64,000 bases of DNA from Candidatus Competibacteraceae bacterium (lineage in GTDB: Bacteria > Pseudomonadota > Gammaproteobacteria > Competibacterales > Competibacteraceae). Below the pieces are notes generated by a model, which saw nothing but the letters and a program-made list of their open reading frames with translations, did no database searches and was not told the origin of the DNA. A program made the position numbers and the translations under genes. The stretch covers positions 2,108,001 to 2,172,000 of the forward strand of contig CP065007.1 of assembly GCA_016699715.1 (NCBI GenBank), read 5' to 3'. This document shows, piece by piece, positions 19,165 through 29,896 of the stretch; position 1 is the first letter of the stretch, and every line of letters starts with the position of its first letter.

Positions 19165-19989
19165 CTACTCCGTTCGGGTGAAGACTCCGATACCGAGATC
19201 GTCGAGATTGAACACCAGTTCCTTGCTGTATTCGAGCAGCAGCTCGTGCAGCCGGTGCTGGACGAAACGATCTTGCGACCGATCGAACTCCAGCATCTCC
19301 CGCGCCACGTCCAGCACGCTCAGCCGTTCACTGGTACTCGCGCTGACAAAGGATTGCAGGCCGTCGGTGGCCACCGCCACCGTCGGGAAAGTATTCAGGG
19401 AGAAGCTGAACACGAGGGGGGCGTCGAAACGCTCCAGCCGGGTCGTCGTTCCGGTCTCGTTGAGATAGCCAACACTTTGCGCCGCCAGTGGATCGCCAAT
19501 CGCCACCTGATACAGCGCCCACCGTTCCCGATTCAGTAGATAAGAGAGGTAATAGGGTGCGTTTCCGGCGTACTCGATCTGAATCGCCATGATCCCGCCG
19601 TCGGCGCGCCGGGCGGCCAGACAGCCATCGCCATAGAGATGCACATACACCGTGGCCCCATCGCACCAGGCGATCAGCAAGGTGGCATCGAGCGCGCTGT
19701 CCGCACCTAACTCCCGCGCCTGCCGGGCGGCGCGGCGCACGATCCGCCGGCCCAATCGCCAATGACAGGCGCGACGCCCGACTTCATCCGTGGCGGCGGC
19801 CATAAATCGCGGCAGTAAGCGGCGGGCGTTCAGCACCAGCAACCTTGCCCCCACATCGCTATCCGGCTCGGCGGAACAACCGTCGGCCAGGATCACGTAG
19901 GGATAAGGCTCCCAACCGTGACAGACATAGTCCTGGCAGAATAGATGCAACTGACCAATGGTGTAATGCGAGTCCAGCGTAATCGTCAT
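19165..19989 (-). CDS. PP2C-type protein phosphatase
   Basis: A 274-residue protein with all four metal-site aspartates expected of PP2C enzymes: Asp20 (FCQDYV), Asp36 (VILADGCSAEP), the later VAVATDGLQ, and the terminal DDLGIGVF. The fold is cytoplasmic with no signal or receptor domain. The ATG at 19989 is preferred over the GTG at 20001 by homology-like start spacing; neither has a strong ribosome site. It sits 4 bases before the NrtR gene and 85 bases after the hydrolase gene. Its substrate is unknown; the context suggests a link to NAD control or to a phosphorylated regulator. Confidence 0.75.
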   Translation of the reverse strand: MTITLDSHYTIGQLHLFCQDYVCHGWEPYPYVILADGCSAEPDSDVGARLLVLNARRLLPRFMAAATDEVGRRACHWRLGRRIVRRAARQARELGADSALDATLLIAWCDGATVYVHLYGDGCLAARRADGGIMAIQIEYAGNAPYYLSYLLNRERWALYQVAIGDPLAAQSVGYLNETGTTTRLERFDAPLVFSFSLNTFPTVAVATDGLQSFVSASTSERLSVLDVAREMLEFDRSQDRFVQHRLHELLLEYSKELVFNLDDLGIGVFTRTE

Positions 19990-20074
19990 GGAGCAACCCA
20001 CGGGGTTAAGTGGAAGCGATGCCGGACCGCGTTGGCAGGTCGGATACGGCCCGCGTAGACCGCTCGCCCGCCGC

Positions 20075-20872
20075 TCAGCGCAGGAAATCCGCCGCCTTGG
20101 CCGTTTTCATGCCACGCCGCCGCATGTCGGTCACGAATTGCCGGGCCAGCGCCTCGAAGCCCGGCACCGGCGAACTGGTATCCTCGATCAGCACCAGTTT
20201 GCGAATGCTCTCCTTGCCGAACTGATCGACGATATCCCGGACCGTGTTGGCAACACAATGTGAGAGCGCCTGGCCGGACAAGGCCACCACATCGGCGTTT
20301 TCCAGGACCTGAATCAGCCGTCGGTTGATCTGAGTGCCCGGGTCGGCCGGATCGGGCACGTCGGCCTGTACCGCCGAATAATGCTCGGTCCAGGGATTAT
20401 GGCCTTTGATCACGTAATCCACCCTTGCGAATTTGGCTTCCTCCCAAGCGCGCAGCGTCTCGGCCACTACCGGAATCACGTTATGGCCCCAGGTGCCAAT
20501 CAGGCAATGCGGCGGCCAGATGGTCAGTTGGTAGCGGCCGTGATCGCGCAGTGCCCGCACGTAAGCCAGCGCCCGCTGTTGGGCATGCCTGTCGTAGGCG
20601 CGCCAGATCCCATTCTCGACATCGGCCACGCTGATCTGGGTGAAAGGCGCCGGCCGCCGGCCAGCACCATCGACCCAGAACACGGGATGGGCGATGTCGA
20701 GCAGCTGGTGAGTGTCGAGGGTGACGCGAATGCCGTCGATGCGGTCGCGCAACCGCTCCAGCAAGTGTGCCAGACGTTCGGCGTCCGCCCCGGCGCCCAT
20801 TACCGGCAACGCCGCGCCCGGTGCGTCGCTAAAGTCGTTCTGCGGATCGACAATCAGGAATTCGAGGCGCAT
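20075..20872 (-). CDS. Nicotinamidase-like cysteine hydrolase (isochorismatase superfamily)
   Basis: A 265-residue cysteine hydrolase. Asp9 lies in the N-terminal IVDPQNDF motif, the lysine in VIKGHNPW, and the catalytic cysteine in SGQALSHCVANTVRDIV. Metal-site candidates are in TLDTHQLLDIAHP. ATG 20872 is chosen because GGGGAG lies 7 bases upstream; an in-frame ATG at 20890 lacks this. It is longer than PncA of E. coli (about 210 residues), so the exact amide substrate is open. Neighbours (NrtR, and divergent CobB that releases nicotinamide) favour nicotinamide deamidation. Confidence 0.72.
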   Translation of the reverse strand: MRLEFLIVDPQNDFSDAPGAALPVMGAGADAERLAHLLERLRDRIDGIRVTLDTHQLLDIAHPVFWVDGAGRRPAPFTQISVADVENGIWRAYDRHAQQRALAYVRALRDHGRYQLTIWPPHCLIGTWGHNVIPVVAETLRAWEEAKFARVDYVIKGHNPWTEHYSAVQADVPDPADPGTQINRRLIQVLENADVVALSGQALSHCVANTVRDIVDQFGKESIRKLVLIEDTSSPVPGFEALARQFVTDMRRRGMKTAKAADFLR

Positions 20873-20953
20873 GACGGTTCTCCCCGGCATGATTTAGCGA
20901 TTGTGGCCAGCCAGCGATTCGCATTCTCTTTCATCATTCCGACCACCGCGCCC

Positions 20954-20966
20954 ACCACTTAGTGGT
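20954..20966. promoter_or_regulatory. 13-bp palindrome in the hydrolase/cobB divergent region
   Basis: ACCACT-T-AGTGGT is a perfect dyad about 20 bases from the larger palindrome at 20987. It could be a second operator or part of a minus-strand promoter region. Confidence 0.4.
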
Positions 20967-20986
20967 ATTTGACCATTATTCGCTGA

Positions 20987-21007
20987 TTAGTTGCAATAAA
21001 CAACTAA
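20987..21007. promoter_or_regulatory. 21-bp palindrome, candidate NrtR operator
   Basis: TTAGTTG-N7-CAACTAA is a perfect dyad with TTAG/CTAA ends, a layout resembling known NrtR boxes. It lies between the nicotinamidase-like gene and cobB, and overlaps the place where a -10 element would fall 17-20 bases after TTGACC at 20969. The NrtR gene is in the same operon as the hydrolase. Assignment is by context and symmetry only. Confidence 0.55.
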
Positions 21008-21111
21008 ATGGGCCTGGATGGGTGGTTCGTCGAATGGCCCGCCATCGGAGCTGGCCGCCGCCATGCTATCCTCAATAAGATTCTTGTCCCCTTCGGAGAC
21101 TGGCCGCCGCC

Positions 21112-21864
21112 ATGAGCGAACTCCCTATTCCCCCCAAACTCATCGATCGTCTGCGCCGTGCCCACCGGGTGACCGTGTTGACCGGCGCCGGCATTTCCGC
21201 CGAGAGTGGCGTACCGACCTTTCGCGAGGCGCAAACCGGGCTGTGGGCGCGCTACAACCCGGAAGAACTGGCCACCCCCGAGGCCTTTCAGCATAACCCC
21301 AAGCTGGTCTGGGAGTGGTATACCTGGCGGCAACAACGGGTGCGTCAGGCCGAACCCAATGCCGGCCATCGCGCCCTGGTCGAAATGGAGCAGCGGATCG
21401 CCGAGTTCACCCTGATTACCCAGAACGTGGACGGTCTGCACCGCCGCGCCGGTAGCCATCAAATTCTGGAACTGCACGGCAATCTGTTTCGCGCCAAATG
21501 CTTCAACGAAGATCGGCCGGTGGAAAGCTGGCCGGACAGCGAGGAAATCCCGCCGCGCTGCCCGCGCTGCGGCGGATTGCTGCGACCGGATGTGGTCTGG
21601 TTCGGAGAGATGCTGCCGACGGCGACGCTGCGAGCAGCCGAACGCGCCGCCGCAACTGCCGAGATCTTCCTCAGCATCGGCACCTCGGCGCTGGTCTATC
21701 CGGCTGCTGACCTGCCTTTCGCCGCCCTCAACGCCGGGGCGACCGTGGTGGAAATCAACCCTCAGCCGACCCCGCTCAGCCCACATGTCACGTTCAGCCT
21801 GAACGGGGCCGCCGGCCAGATTCTGCCCGCCCTGGTCACGGCGGCTTGGGCAGCGGCCGCGTGA
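21112..21864 (+). CDS. cobB: NAD-dependent protein deacylase, class III sirtuin
   Basis: A 250-residue sirtuin. NAD-binding GAGISAESGVPTFR spans about 25-38, QNVDGLH about 104-110, the catalytic base is His122 (ELHGN), and zinc-type cysteines are at 130, 150 and 153, as in the reduced set of E. coli CobB. Tyr70 and Arg73 (WYTWR) form the YxxR pair that favours succinyl/malonyl lysine, so it is probably a desuccinylase/deacetylase. It consumes NAD and releases nicotinamide, the likely substrate of the divergent hydrolase. The GTG of the next gene overlaps its stop codon. Confidence 0.92.
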   Translation: MSELPIPPKLIDRLRRAHRVTVLTGAGISAESGVPTFREAQTGLWARYNPEELATPEAFQHNPKLVWEWYTWRQQRVRQAEPNAGHRALVEMEQRIAEFTLITQNVDGLHRRAGSHQILELHGNLFRAKCFNEDRPVESWPDSEEIPPRCPRCGGLLRPDVVWFGEMLPTATLRAAERAAATAEIFLSIGTSALVYPAADLPFAALNAGATVVEINPQPTPLSPHVTFSLNGAAGQILPALVTAAWAAAA

Positions 21865-22625
21865 GCCTGTTTACCGCCAGACCCGAACGTTTGCCCTTGG
21901 CCGACGGTGGCTTCCTCGCCTACCACCGCAGTCCAGGCATCCAACCCGGCGTCGTTTTCCTGGGCGGCTTCAGCTCCGACATGAGCGGCGTCAAGGCGAC
22001 CACCCTGGAACGCTGGTGCCGGGGGCGCGGCCAGGGCTTCCTGCGCTTCGACTACTCCGGGCACGGCGCTTCCAGCGGTCGGTTCGCGGACGGCACCATC
22101 GGCGCTTGGGCGGCGGAAACGCTCGAGGTGCTGGACCGCCTGACCGAGGGTCCGCAGATCCTGGTGGGATCGTCGATGGGGGCGTGGCTGATGCTGTTGA
22201 CGGCGCTGGCGCGACCGAAACGGATCGCCGGTCTGCTCGGATTGGCCTGCGCGGTGGATTTTACCGAGTATCTGTTGTGGCAGCGACTCGACCCGCCGCT
22301 GCGGGAGCGCCTGCGCCGCGAGCGGGTGATCAGCCTACCGTCGCCCTACGGCGAGCCGTACATCATCGCGCTGAACCTGATTGAGGAAGCGGCCCGACAC
22401 CGCTTGTTGGACCGGCCAGAGCTACCCATCCGTTGCCCGGTGCGACTGATCCACGGCATGTGCGACACCGACGTGCCGTGGCAAACCAGTGTGCAGGTGG
22501 CGGAACGGCTGACCAGCTCCGACGTACGGGTGACACTACTCAAGGATGGGGAACACACCCTGTCGCGAGAACAGGATTTGATCCTGCTCACCCGTACCCT
22601 GGGAGATATGCTGGAAAGGCGCTAA
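21861..22625 (+). CDS. Alpha/beta hydrolase (ABHD10-like)
   Basis: A 254-residue alpha/beta hydrolase with nucleophile Ser105 in GSSMG, acid Asp202 or Asp204 (HGMCDTDVPW), and His232 (DGEHTLS). The oxyanion region is FLGGFSSDMSG, and FDYSGHGASSG follows, as in ABHD10-type esterases and thioesterases. The GTG at 21861 overlaps the cobB stop (GTGA), so the genes are coupled; an in-frame TTG at 21846 is less likely. A functional link to protein deacylation is possible (for instance acyl thioester hydrolysis), but no substrate can be read from sequence. Confidence 0.8.
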   Translation: MSLFTARPERLPLADGGFLAYHRSPGIQPGVVFLGGFSSDMSGVKATTLERWCRGRGQGFLRFDYSGHGASSGRFADGTIGAWAAETLEVLDRLTEGPQILVGSSMGAWLMLLTALARPKRIAGLLGLACAVDFTEYLLWQRLDPPLRERLRRERVISLPSPYGEPYIIALNLIEEAARHRLLDRPELPIRCPVRLIHGMCDTDVPWQTSVQVAERLTSSDVRVTLLKDGEHTLSREQDLILLTRTLGDMLERR

Positions 22626-22697
22626 AAAATCGATGCGGTCCAGCGACTTCCTGATACAGGTACTGCTGAAAACCGCTGAACAGCGCGCCAATCGCCT

Positions 22698-23875
22698 CTA
22701 GTGGGCTGCCGCACAAGTTTTGACAGGTTCGGAAACCTCATCTGGCCCGACTAGATTTTCGGCGGGCTCCAAGAACGGATAGAGGCGCTTGAGTTTGACC
22801 CGGGCCACCTCGGCACCAAACCGCCAGTGGATTTTGGTTTGGAGTTGGTTGCGCGGGCCTTGCCACGCGGCGATTTCCTCCCGCAAGGTGTCGATCGTCG
22901 AAATGCGCCGATCCAAACACTGGCCGGCGAGCACGGCCAACTCGCACTCGGCCATATTGAGCCAGCTGCCATGCTTGGGGGTGTAGTGAAATTCGAGCTT
23001 GCGGGTGATTCGACGAGCTTCCTCCGCGGGAAAGACCCCGTACAGGGCCGCGGGGGTATGGGTGTTGAGATTATCCATGACCAGCCGGATCCGTTCCGCC
23101 GTGGGGAAGTACTCATCCACCAGCCGCCGCATTTGCTCGGCAAAGTCGCGTTTGGTCCGCTGGCAAGTGACGTTGACCTGACGCCAGCCGCGCAGAGGCT
23201 GAACGAACAGAAACAAATTAGCGGTACCTTCTCGTTTATATTCAGAGTCATGGCGCGCCGGCTGGCCCGGACGAGCAGGCAGCGGATGGCGGGTTTCGCT
23301 CGTCAGTTGCACGGGGCTTTCGTCAAAGCACACTTGGGGATACCGGGGATCGTCGGGCTCGGCGTACAAGTCCAGGACATCCTCCAGATGCCAGACGTAG
23401 TCGGGGCGGATACTGGGAATACACCATTCTTGGCGTTGCCAAGGTTTGAAGTCGTTTTTTTAAGCACGCGACCGACGGTATCCGGGGAAATCAGGTCGAT
23501 TTGGCGCAGTTCCACAAAGCGATCGGCCAACAGTTTCAAGGTCCACCGATGGCGGCCCGCCGGTGGGGTACTACAGGCTAAGGCGACCAGAAAGGCCGCC
23601 TGTTTGCCCGTCAAGGCCGGCGGTGAGCCCAACCGAGACGGCTCACTTAACGCCACCGTCAACCCTTCATCCACAAATCGCTGGCGAGTGCGATGCACGG
23701 TGGAAAGTCCCAGATGGAGCATTTCGGCAATCTCCTCATCGGTGGCCCCCGCCGATGCACGCAGCAAGACATGGGCACGTGCGACCCGGCGCGCCGTCGT
23801 CTTCCCTTTGTGGATCACGTCGAGCAGGGATGCTCGCTCCTCTTCGGTAAGGTCAACCAAGTACTTGTGGGCCAC
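22698..23875 (-). CDS. IS630-family transposase A, two frames joined by a -1 shift
   Basis: The first frame starts at GTG 23875 after a strong AGGAGG and encodes an HTH domain (DEEIAEMLHLGLSTVHRTRQRFVD) up to ISPDTVGRVLKK. At a seven-base run (AAAAAAA on the minus strand, 23455-23461) a -1 shift continues as NDFKPWQRQEWC into the second frame, which holds the DDE residues in CFDESPVQL, LVMDNLNTHT and WLNMAECEL. The joined protein is about 392 residues. IS630 elements are known to use -1 frameshifting on A-runs. The TAG stop is completed by the duplicated TA of the target. Confidence 0.85.
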
Positions 23876-23947
23876 GGGGATTCCTCCTGTTGACCTCACC
23901 ATGGGGTACCCACCGCTACCTGTCAAAACTTGTGCGGCAGCCCACTA
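22699..23947 (-). mobile_element. IS630-family element A with intact ends
   Basis: The element runs from 22701 to 23945 (1245 bp). Its 28-bp terminal inverted repeats (GTGGGCTGCCGCACAAGTTT at the left, its complement at the right) are perfect, and TA is duplicated on both sides (22699-22700 and 23946-23947), the hallmark of IS630/Tc1 insertion. It encodes one transposase on the minus strand in two overlapping frames. Confidence 0.93.
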
Positions 23948-23970
23948 GAACTGGACATGCCTTACAAGTA

Positions 23971-25114
23971 ATACCATTTACGATTAGATTTTGTTATCAT
24001 ACTCATTTAACCTACTTTTATTGATCCAGTCATGAGCCGCTCATTACAAGTCGAAATCCACGAATCCTCCGAAGAACTAAAGCGCATAATGAATGAACAA
24101 ACTCACGCCAAGTTTCGAGAGCGATTACAAATTCTATATTGGATTAAAAGTGAGATTTTTCATTCTTTACAAGAGTTAGCCGATCATTTAGGGCGATCGA
24201 AATCCGTCATTGTCAAGTGGCTCAAAGTATATCGTACCCAAGGCTTAATCGGGCTGTTGCAGTGGAATTATCATGGCGGCCGTCGTTCGAGAATTACCGA
24301 AGCTATGAGAGAGGCACTCCAGCGCCGTCTGGACGATCCGACTCATGGATTTTATAGTTACGGACAAATCCAGCAGTGGCTTCTCCAGGAATACGAGGTC
24401 GATATTCCTTATTCAACAGTGCATCAAGTCGTTCGTTATCAACTCAAAGCAAAACTTAAAGTGGCGCGGCCAACGAGCGTTCATCGCCATGAAGAGGCGG
24501 TGGTTTCTTTTAAAAAAAACTTCCACGACAACTTGAATTAATTGATATTCTTCAACAAGTTGAAAATGAAGCGGTCCGGCCTTTACGGTATTGGTGCCAA
24601 GATGAAAGTCGCTTTGGATTAAAAACGATCACCCGGCGGGTCATCACCGCACTGGGGATTAAGCCAGTTGGTCCAGTTCAATGGACCTTTCAATCATTTT
24701 GGCTCTATGGTGCCATTGAGCCACTGAGTGGCGAAAACTTCTTTTTAGAATTTTCCCATTTAGATGCTGATTGCTTTCAGTGGTTTTTGAATGAATTTTC
24801 TAAAACTTATCCGCACAGCCTCAACGTAATTCAATTGGATAACGGTCGCTTTCATTCTGCCAAAAAACTCGTAATCCCCGATAATGTCGTCTTATTATTC
24901 CAACCGCCTTACAGTCCCGATGTGAACCCCATTGAGCGTGTTTGGCAATCAATGAAAGATCAATTGTGTTGGATCAATTTAAAAACCCTAGATGAACTAC
25001 GTAAAAAAGTGGATGAACTCATTCAATCGCTTCTCCCAAGCGAAGTGGTTTCTTTGACCAGTTTTGATTTTATTTTATCCGCACTAAAGTAGTAAAATCT
25101 ATTAGTAATCGGTA
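23971..25114 (+). mobile_element. IS630-family element B, copy 1
   Basis: A 1144-bp AT-rich element flanked by TA (23969-23970 and 25115-25116), with imperfect inverted ends (ATACC...TAGATTTT against its right-end complement). A second copy with about ten base differences lies at 40159-41302 in the same orientation. Only 21 bases separate this copy from IS630 element A. Confidence 0.9.
24032..25092 (+). CDS. IS630-family transposase B, copy 1 (-1 frameshift at an A8 run)
   Basis: The first frame (MSRSLQVEIHESSEELKRIM...) carries an HTH (LQELADHLGRSKSVIVKWLKVYR) and stops at 24541. A -1 shift in the eight-A run at 24512-24519 gives KKLPRQLELIDIL and continues through the DDE domain: QDESRFG, VIQLDNGRFH, NPIERVW. 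The joined protein is about 353 residues. Base composition is far more AT-rich than the host genes. Confidence 0.82.
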
Positions 25115-25184
25115 TAACCTACTGTTTTAATGACTAAATCCTTTCGAGCAGCCCTAGCGATGTACGAATCATCATTAGGAAGAC

Positions 25185-25704
25185 TATACACCAGCCGGCT
25201 ATCGGCTACGGTCTCCGCCAGATCGGCCACAATTTCGTAGCCTTCCACCCAGCGGAGGCTTTCCTTGACGTCGGGCTGATCTTTCGGCGGGCGTGCCCAC
25301 AGCCAGACATCCCGCACCCCCAAGGCCACCCCCGCCGGGGTGACCGCCAGGGTCGGATGCACGTACCGCCCGTGCTGGGCCTCGTCGCTCAGCCGCCCCA
25401 GCCCGGCGATCCCCGGTTGTGTGGTGAAATCCAGTTCGGTCGTGTCTTGAAGGCACAACACAACGGGCTGGCCGGCCATTCGCGCCACCGTCCGCTGGGT
25501 ATGGACCTCCAGAATCTCCCGCCAGTCCACCGCCGGGTTGTCCAGCAATCGGTCAGCGGCCTTCGTCTCGGCCCACCCCCCGCAGGCCAGCGGGATGCTC
25601 CCCGTCGGGTGCGCCGACAGGTCGTCCACCCACCGGATCAAGCGCTGGGTCCGCCGCGCATCCCCCAACTCCAGATCGTGAAACTCGGCCTGTGCCCAAC
25701 TCAT
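25185..25704 (-). pseudogene. IS4/Tn5-like transposase, N-terminal fragment
   Basis: The start MSWAQAEFHDLELGDARRTQ and the later WAETKAADRLLDNP, LCLQDTTELDF and GLGRLSDEAQHGRYVHPTLA are typical of Tn5/IS50-type transposases. After about 173 residues (ETVADSRLVY) similarity ends and the frame runs through unrelated sequence to a stop in IS630 element B. The catalytic core and C-terminus are missing, so it is dead. Confidence 0.75.
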
Positions 25705-25844
25705 GCCCTATGCCCACCACTTGATGAAAAATTATATCTTAACAATGAGTTGGATTTGTGGGTAATCGGATGGGCTTTAGGACCGGGATGACCGTCGTGT
25801 TTGCGCCCGAGAAAGCCGCCGAAGCCGACGATCAGCCGCACCAT
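25701..25844 (-). pseudogene. IS4/Tn5-like transposase, C-terminal remnant
   Basis: A 47-codon minus-strand frame begins MVRLIVGFGGFLGRKHDGHP, which matches the C-terminal GGFLGRK-DGEPG motif of Tn5-like IS4 transposases, then loses similarity. It lies upstream, in transcription order, of the N-terminal fragment, so the two pieces come from different copies or a rearranged one. It ends by overlapping the ATG of that fragment. Confidence 0.6.
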
Positions 25845-25865
25845 CTGGCCCAAGGGAGGCGGTTT

Positions 25866-27005
25866 TCAGAACTTCATATCCTCGAAAAATTTCTTGACGC
25901 CATCCAGCCAGCTACCCTGCTGCGGCGTGTGGCGCTCGCCGCTGGCCTCCATGGTGGCCGCGAATTTCTCCAGCAGTTCCTTCTGCTCTCGGGTCAGGTT
26001 GACCGGAGTTTCGACCACGATCCGGCACAGCAAATCACCGGTCGGTCCGCCGCGCACCGGTTTGACGCCCTTGCCGCGCAAGCGGAATACCTTGCTGGTC
26101 TGGGTCTCTGGCGGGATCTTCAAGCTCAGTCGCCCATCCAGGGTCGGCACCTCCAACTCCCCGCCAAGCGCGGCGGTATGGAAGCCGATCGGCACCTCGC
26201 AGTACAGATCGTTATCCTCGCGGCTAAAGATCGGGTGCGGCTTCACCCGGATCTGCACGTACAGATCGCCCGGCGAGCCGCTGTGCTCGCCCGCCTCGCC
26301 CTCGCCCGTCAGCCGGATACGGTCACCGTTATCCACACCGGCCGGCACCTTGACCGATAGTGTCTTCTGCTCCTCGACCCGACCGACTCCGCGGCAGGTC
26401 TCGCAGGGATCGGGAATGATGGTGCCCCGTCCCTGGCAGCGCGGGCAAGCCTGCTGGATCGAGAAAAAGCCCTGCTGCATCCGTACCTGGCCGACCCCAC
26501 GGCAGGTGGGACAGGTGGTCGGTTTGGTGCCTGGCTTGGCGCCGCTGCCGGCGCAGGTCGCGCAGCTGACCAGCGTCGGCACTCGAATCTTGGCGGTGGT
26601 GCCGAATACCGCTTCTTCCAGGGTTAAATCCAGGGTGTAACGCAGGTCGGCCCCGCGATAGCTCTGGCCGCCACCACCACCACCCCGCATACCGCCGAAA
26701 ATGTCGCGAAACACTCCACCGAAGATGTCGCCCAGGTCGGCGGCTTCGCCGAAACCACCGAAACCGCCACCCGCCGCGCCGTCCACCCCCGCATGGCCGA
26801 ACTGGTCGTAAGCCGTCCGCTTACGCGAGTCGCTCAGTACCTCGTAAGCTTCCTTGGCCTCCTTGAACCGTTCCTCGGCCACCTGATCGCCGGGATTACG
26901 GTCGGGATGCAGCTTCATCGCCAACCGCCGGTAGGCCTGTTTGACTTCGGCTTCGCTGGCGTTGCGAGCCACGTTGAGAGTTTCGTAATAATCGCGCTTG
27001 GACAT
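25866..27005 (-). CDS. dnaJ: Co-chaperone DnaJ
   Basis: A 379-residue type I J-protein that delivers substrates to DnaK and stimulates its ATPase. The J-domain occupies 1-70 with HPD in [10 protein letters not shown], then a Gly/Phe-rich stretch ([11 protein letters not shown]), four CxxCxGxG zinc motifs ([32 protein letters not shown]), and the C-terminal substrate-binding barrels. It is separated from dnaK by a strong hairpin. IS4 debris begins 21 bases beyond its stop codon. Confidence 0.97.
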   Translation of the reverse strand: MSKRDYYETLNVARNASEAEVKQAYRRLAMKLHPDRNPGDQVAEERFKEAKEAYEVLSDSRKRTAYDQFGHAGVDGAAGGGFGGFGEAADLGDIFGGVFRDIFGGMRGGGGGGQSYRGADLRYTLDLTLEEAVFGTTAKIRVPTLVSCATCAGSGAKPGTKPTTCPTCRGVGQVRMQQGFFSIQQACPRCQGRGTIIPDPCETCRGVGRVEEQKTLSVKVPAGVDNGDRIRLTGEGEAGEHSGSPGDLYVQIRVKPHPIFSREDNDLYCEVPIGFHTAALGGELEVPTLDGRLSLKIPPETQTSKVFRLRGKGVKPVRGGPTGDLLCRIVVETPVNLTREQKELLEKFAATMEASGERHTPQQGSWLDGVKKFFEDMKF

Positions 27006-27052
27006 GGTATTGCGTTACGAGTGCCTGCCGGGTTATGCCATCCAGAACCGAA

Positions 27053-27082
27053 AATCCGGGAACGCTTGCGCGTTCCCGGATT
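27053..27082 (-). terminator. Hairpin between dnaK and dnaJ (terminator or attenuator)
   Basis: AATCCGGGAACGC pairs perfectly with GCGTTCCCGGATT around a four-base loop; on the minus strand it is followed by TTTC. It is 24 bases after the dnaK stop and 48 before the dnaJ start, so it may terminate partly and lower DnaJ relative to DnaK. Confidence 0.7.
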
Positions 27083-27106
27083 CACAGTTTACCGCAAGTA
27101 CGGTGC

Positions 27107-29041
<1,935 letters not shown>

Positions 29042-29095
29042 GATTGTGCTCTCTAAATCAGGGAATTCGGTTGTTTGAGCCTTGCCTGCCGTTGA

Positions 29096-29124
29096 ATGTG
29101 GGGCCATCCGGTCGGATTTTCAAT
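29096..29124 (-). promoter_or_regulatory. Sigma-32 promoter of dnaK
   Basis: On the minus strand ATTGAAA is followed after 14 bases by CCCCACAT, close to the heat-shock consensus CTTGAAA-N13/14-CCCCATNT. It lies about 55 bases upstream of the dnaK ATG. Confidence 0.78.
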
Positions 29125-29154
29125 GGCACGGCGTAGAGGAAGAGGAAAAGGCGT

Positions 29155-29769
29155 TTAACCCGCCGGTCGAGGCACGGCCTGGGCAACGATCACCTTGGCG
29201 GGGCGAATCAGCCGCTCGTTGAGCAGATACCCTTTTTGCACGACCTGCACCACGGTGTTGGGCTCGGCTTGATCGGTCGGCAGCATGGCCATGGCTTCCT
29301 GCTGGCCCGGATCGAACTTGGCGCCAAGCGGATTCACCTCGCGGGCGCCGAACTTCTCCATCGCCATCGTCAGTTGCCGAAGGGTCAGTTCGACCCCCTC
29401 CCGCAGTTTGGCGATATCCACGGCGTCGCTGGCCGCCGCCAGCCCCAGTTCCAGGCTGTCGCATACCGGCAGCAACTCGCCGAAAAACCGCTCCAGGGCG
29501 AACTTATGGGCGTTCTGCACCTCGCGCTCGGCGCGCTTGCGCAGATTTTCCATTTCGGCGTGAGCGCCCAGATACAACTTCCAATGCTCGTCGGCTTTGG
29601 CCAGCGCCTGGTCCAACTCGCGCTGCAATCCTTCGAATTCCTCGTGACTGACCGGCAGTTCGAGCCCTTCCTCCTCGACGGTCAGCGCGGTTTCCACGGG
29701 CGGCTGGGCGTCGGTCCCGGCGATATCCGGGCGAGTGGAGGGGGATTGCTTGGGTTCGGTTGAGCTCAT
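29155..29769 (-). CDS. grpE: Nucleotide exchange factor GrpE
   Basis: A 204-residue protein that releases ADP from DnaK. A poorly conserved acidic N-terminus (1-55) precedes the long dimer coiled coil (LQRELDQALAKADEHWKLYL; AEMENLRKRAEREVQNAHKF) and the C-terminal beta domain (NPLGAKFDPGQQEAMAM; VQKGYLLNERLIRPAKVIVA). A GGAG precedes the ATG. Encoded between hrcA and dnaK with its own heat-shock promoter. Confidence 0.95.
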   Translation of the reverse strand: MSSTEPKQSPSTRPDIAGTDAQPPVETALTVEEEGLELPVSHEEFEGLQRELDQALAKADEHWKLYLGAHAEMENLRKRAEREVQNAHKFALERFFGELLPVCDSLELGLAAASDAVDIAKLREGVELTLRQLTMAMEKFGAREVNPLGAKFDPGQQEAMAMLPTDQAEPNTVVQVVQKGYLLNERLIRPAKVIVAQAVPRPAG

Positions 29770-29833
29770 CGGACAGGTTCTCCATCACTGGTGGCAAACG
29801 GTCGGGCGGCGGCAGTCGCCCCTGATGGCGGAG

Positions 29834-29861
29834 AACTGGGGTTGGATGCGGGAAATTCAAG
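29834..29861 (-). promoter_or_regulatory. Sigma-32 promoter of grpE
   Basis: On the minus strand CTTGAAT, 13 bases, then CCCCAGTT fits the sigma-32 consensus. It lies in the 127-base gap between hrcA and grpE, so grpE can be induced by heat independently of hrcA. Confidence 0.75.
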
Positions 29862-29896
29862 AGCGCCGATCACTGAAACAACCGTTTTCCCCGCAT

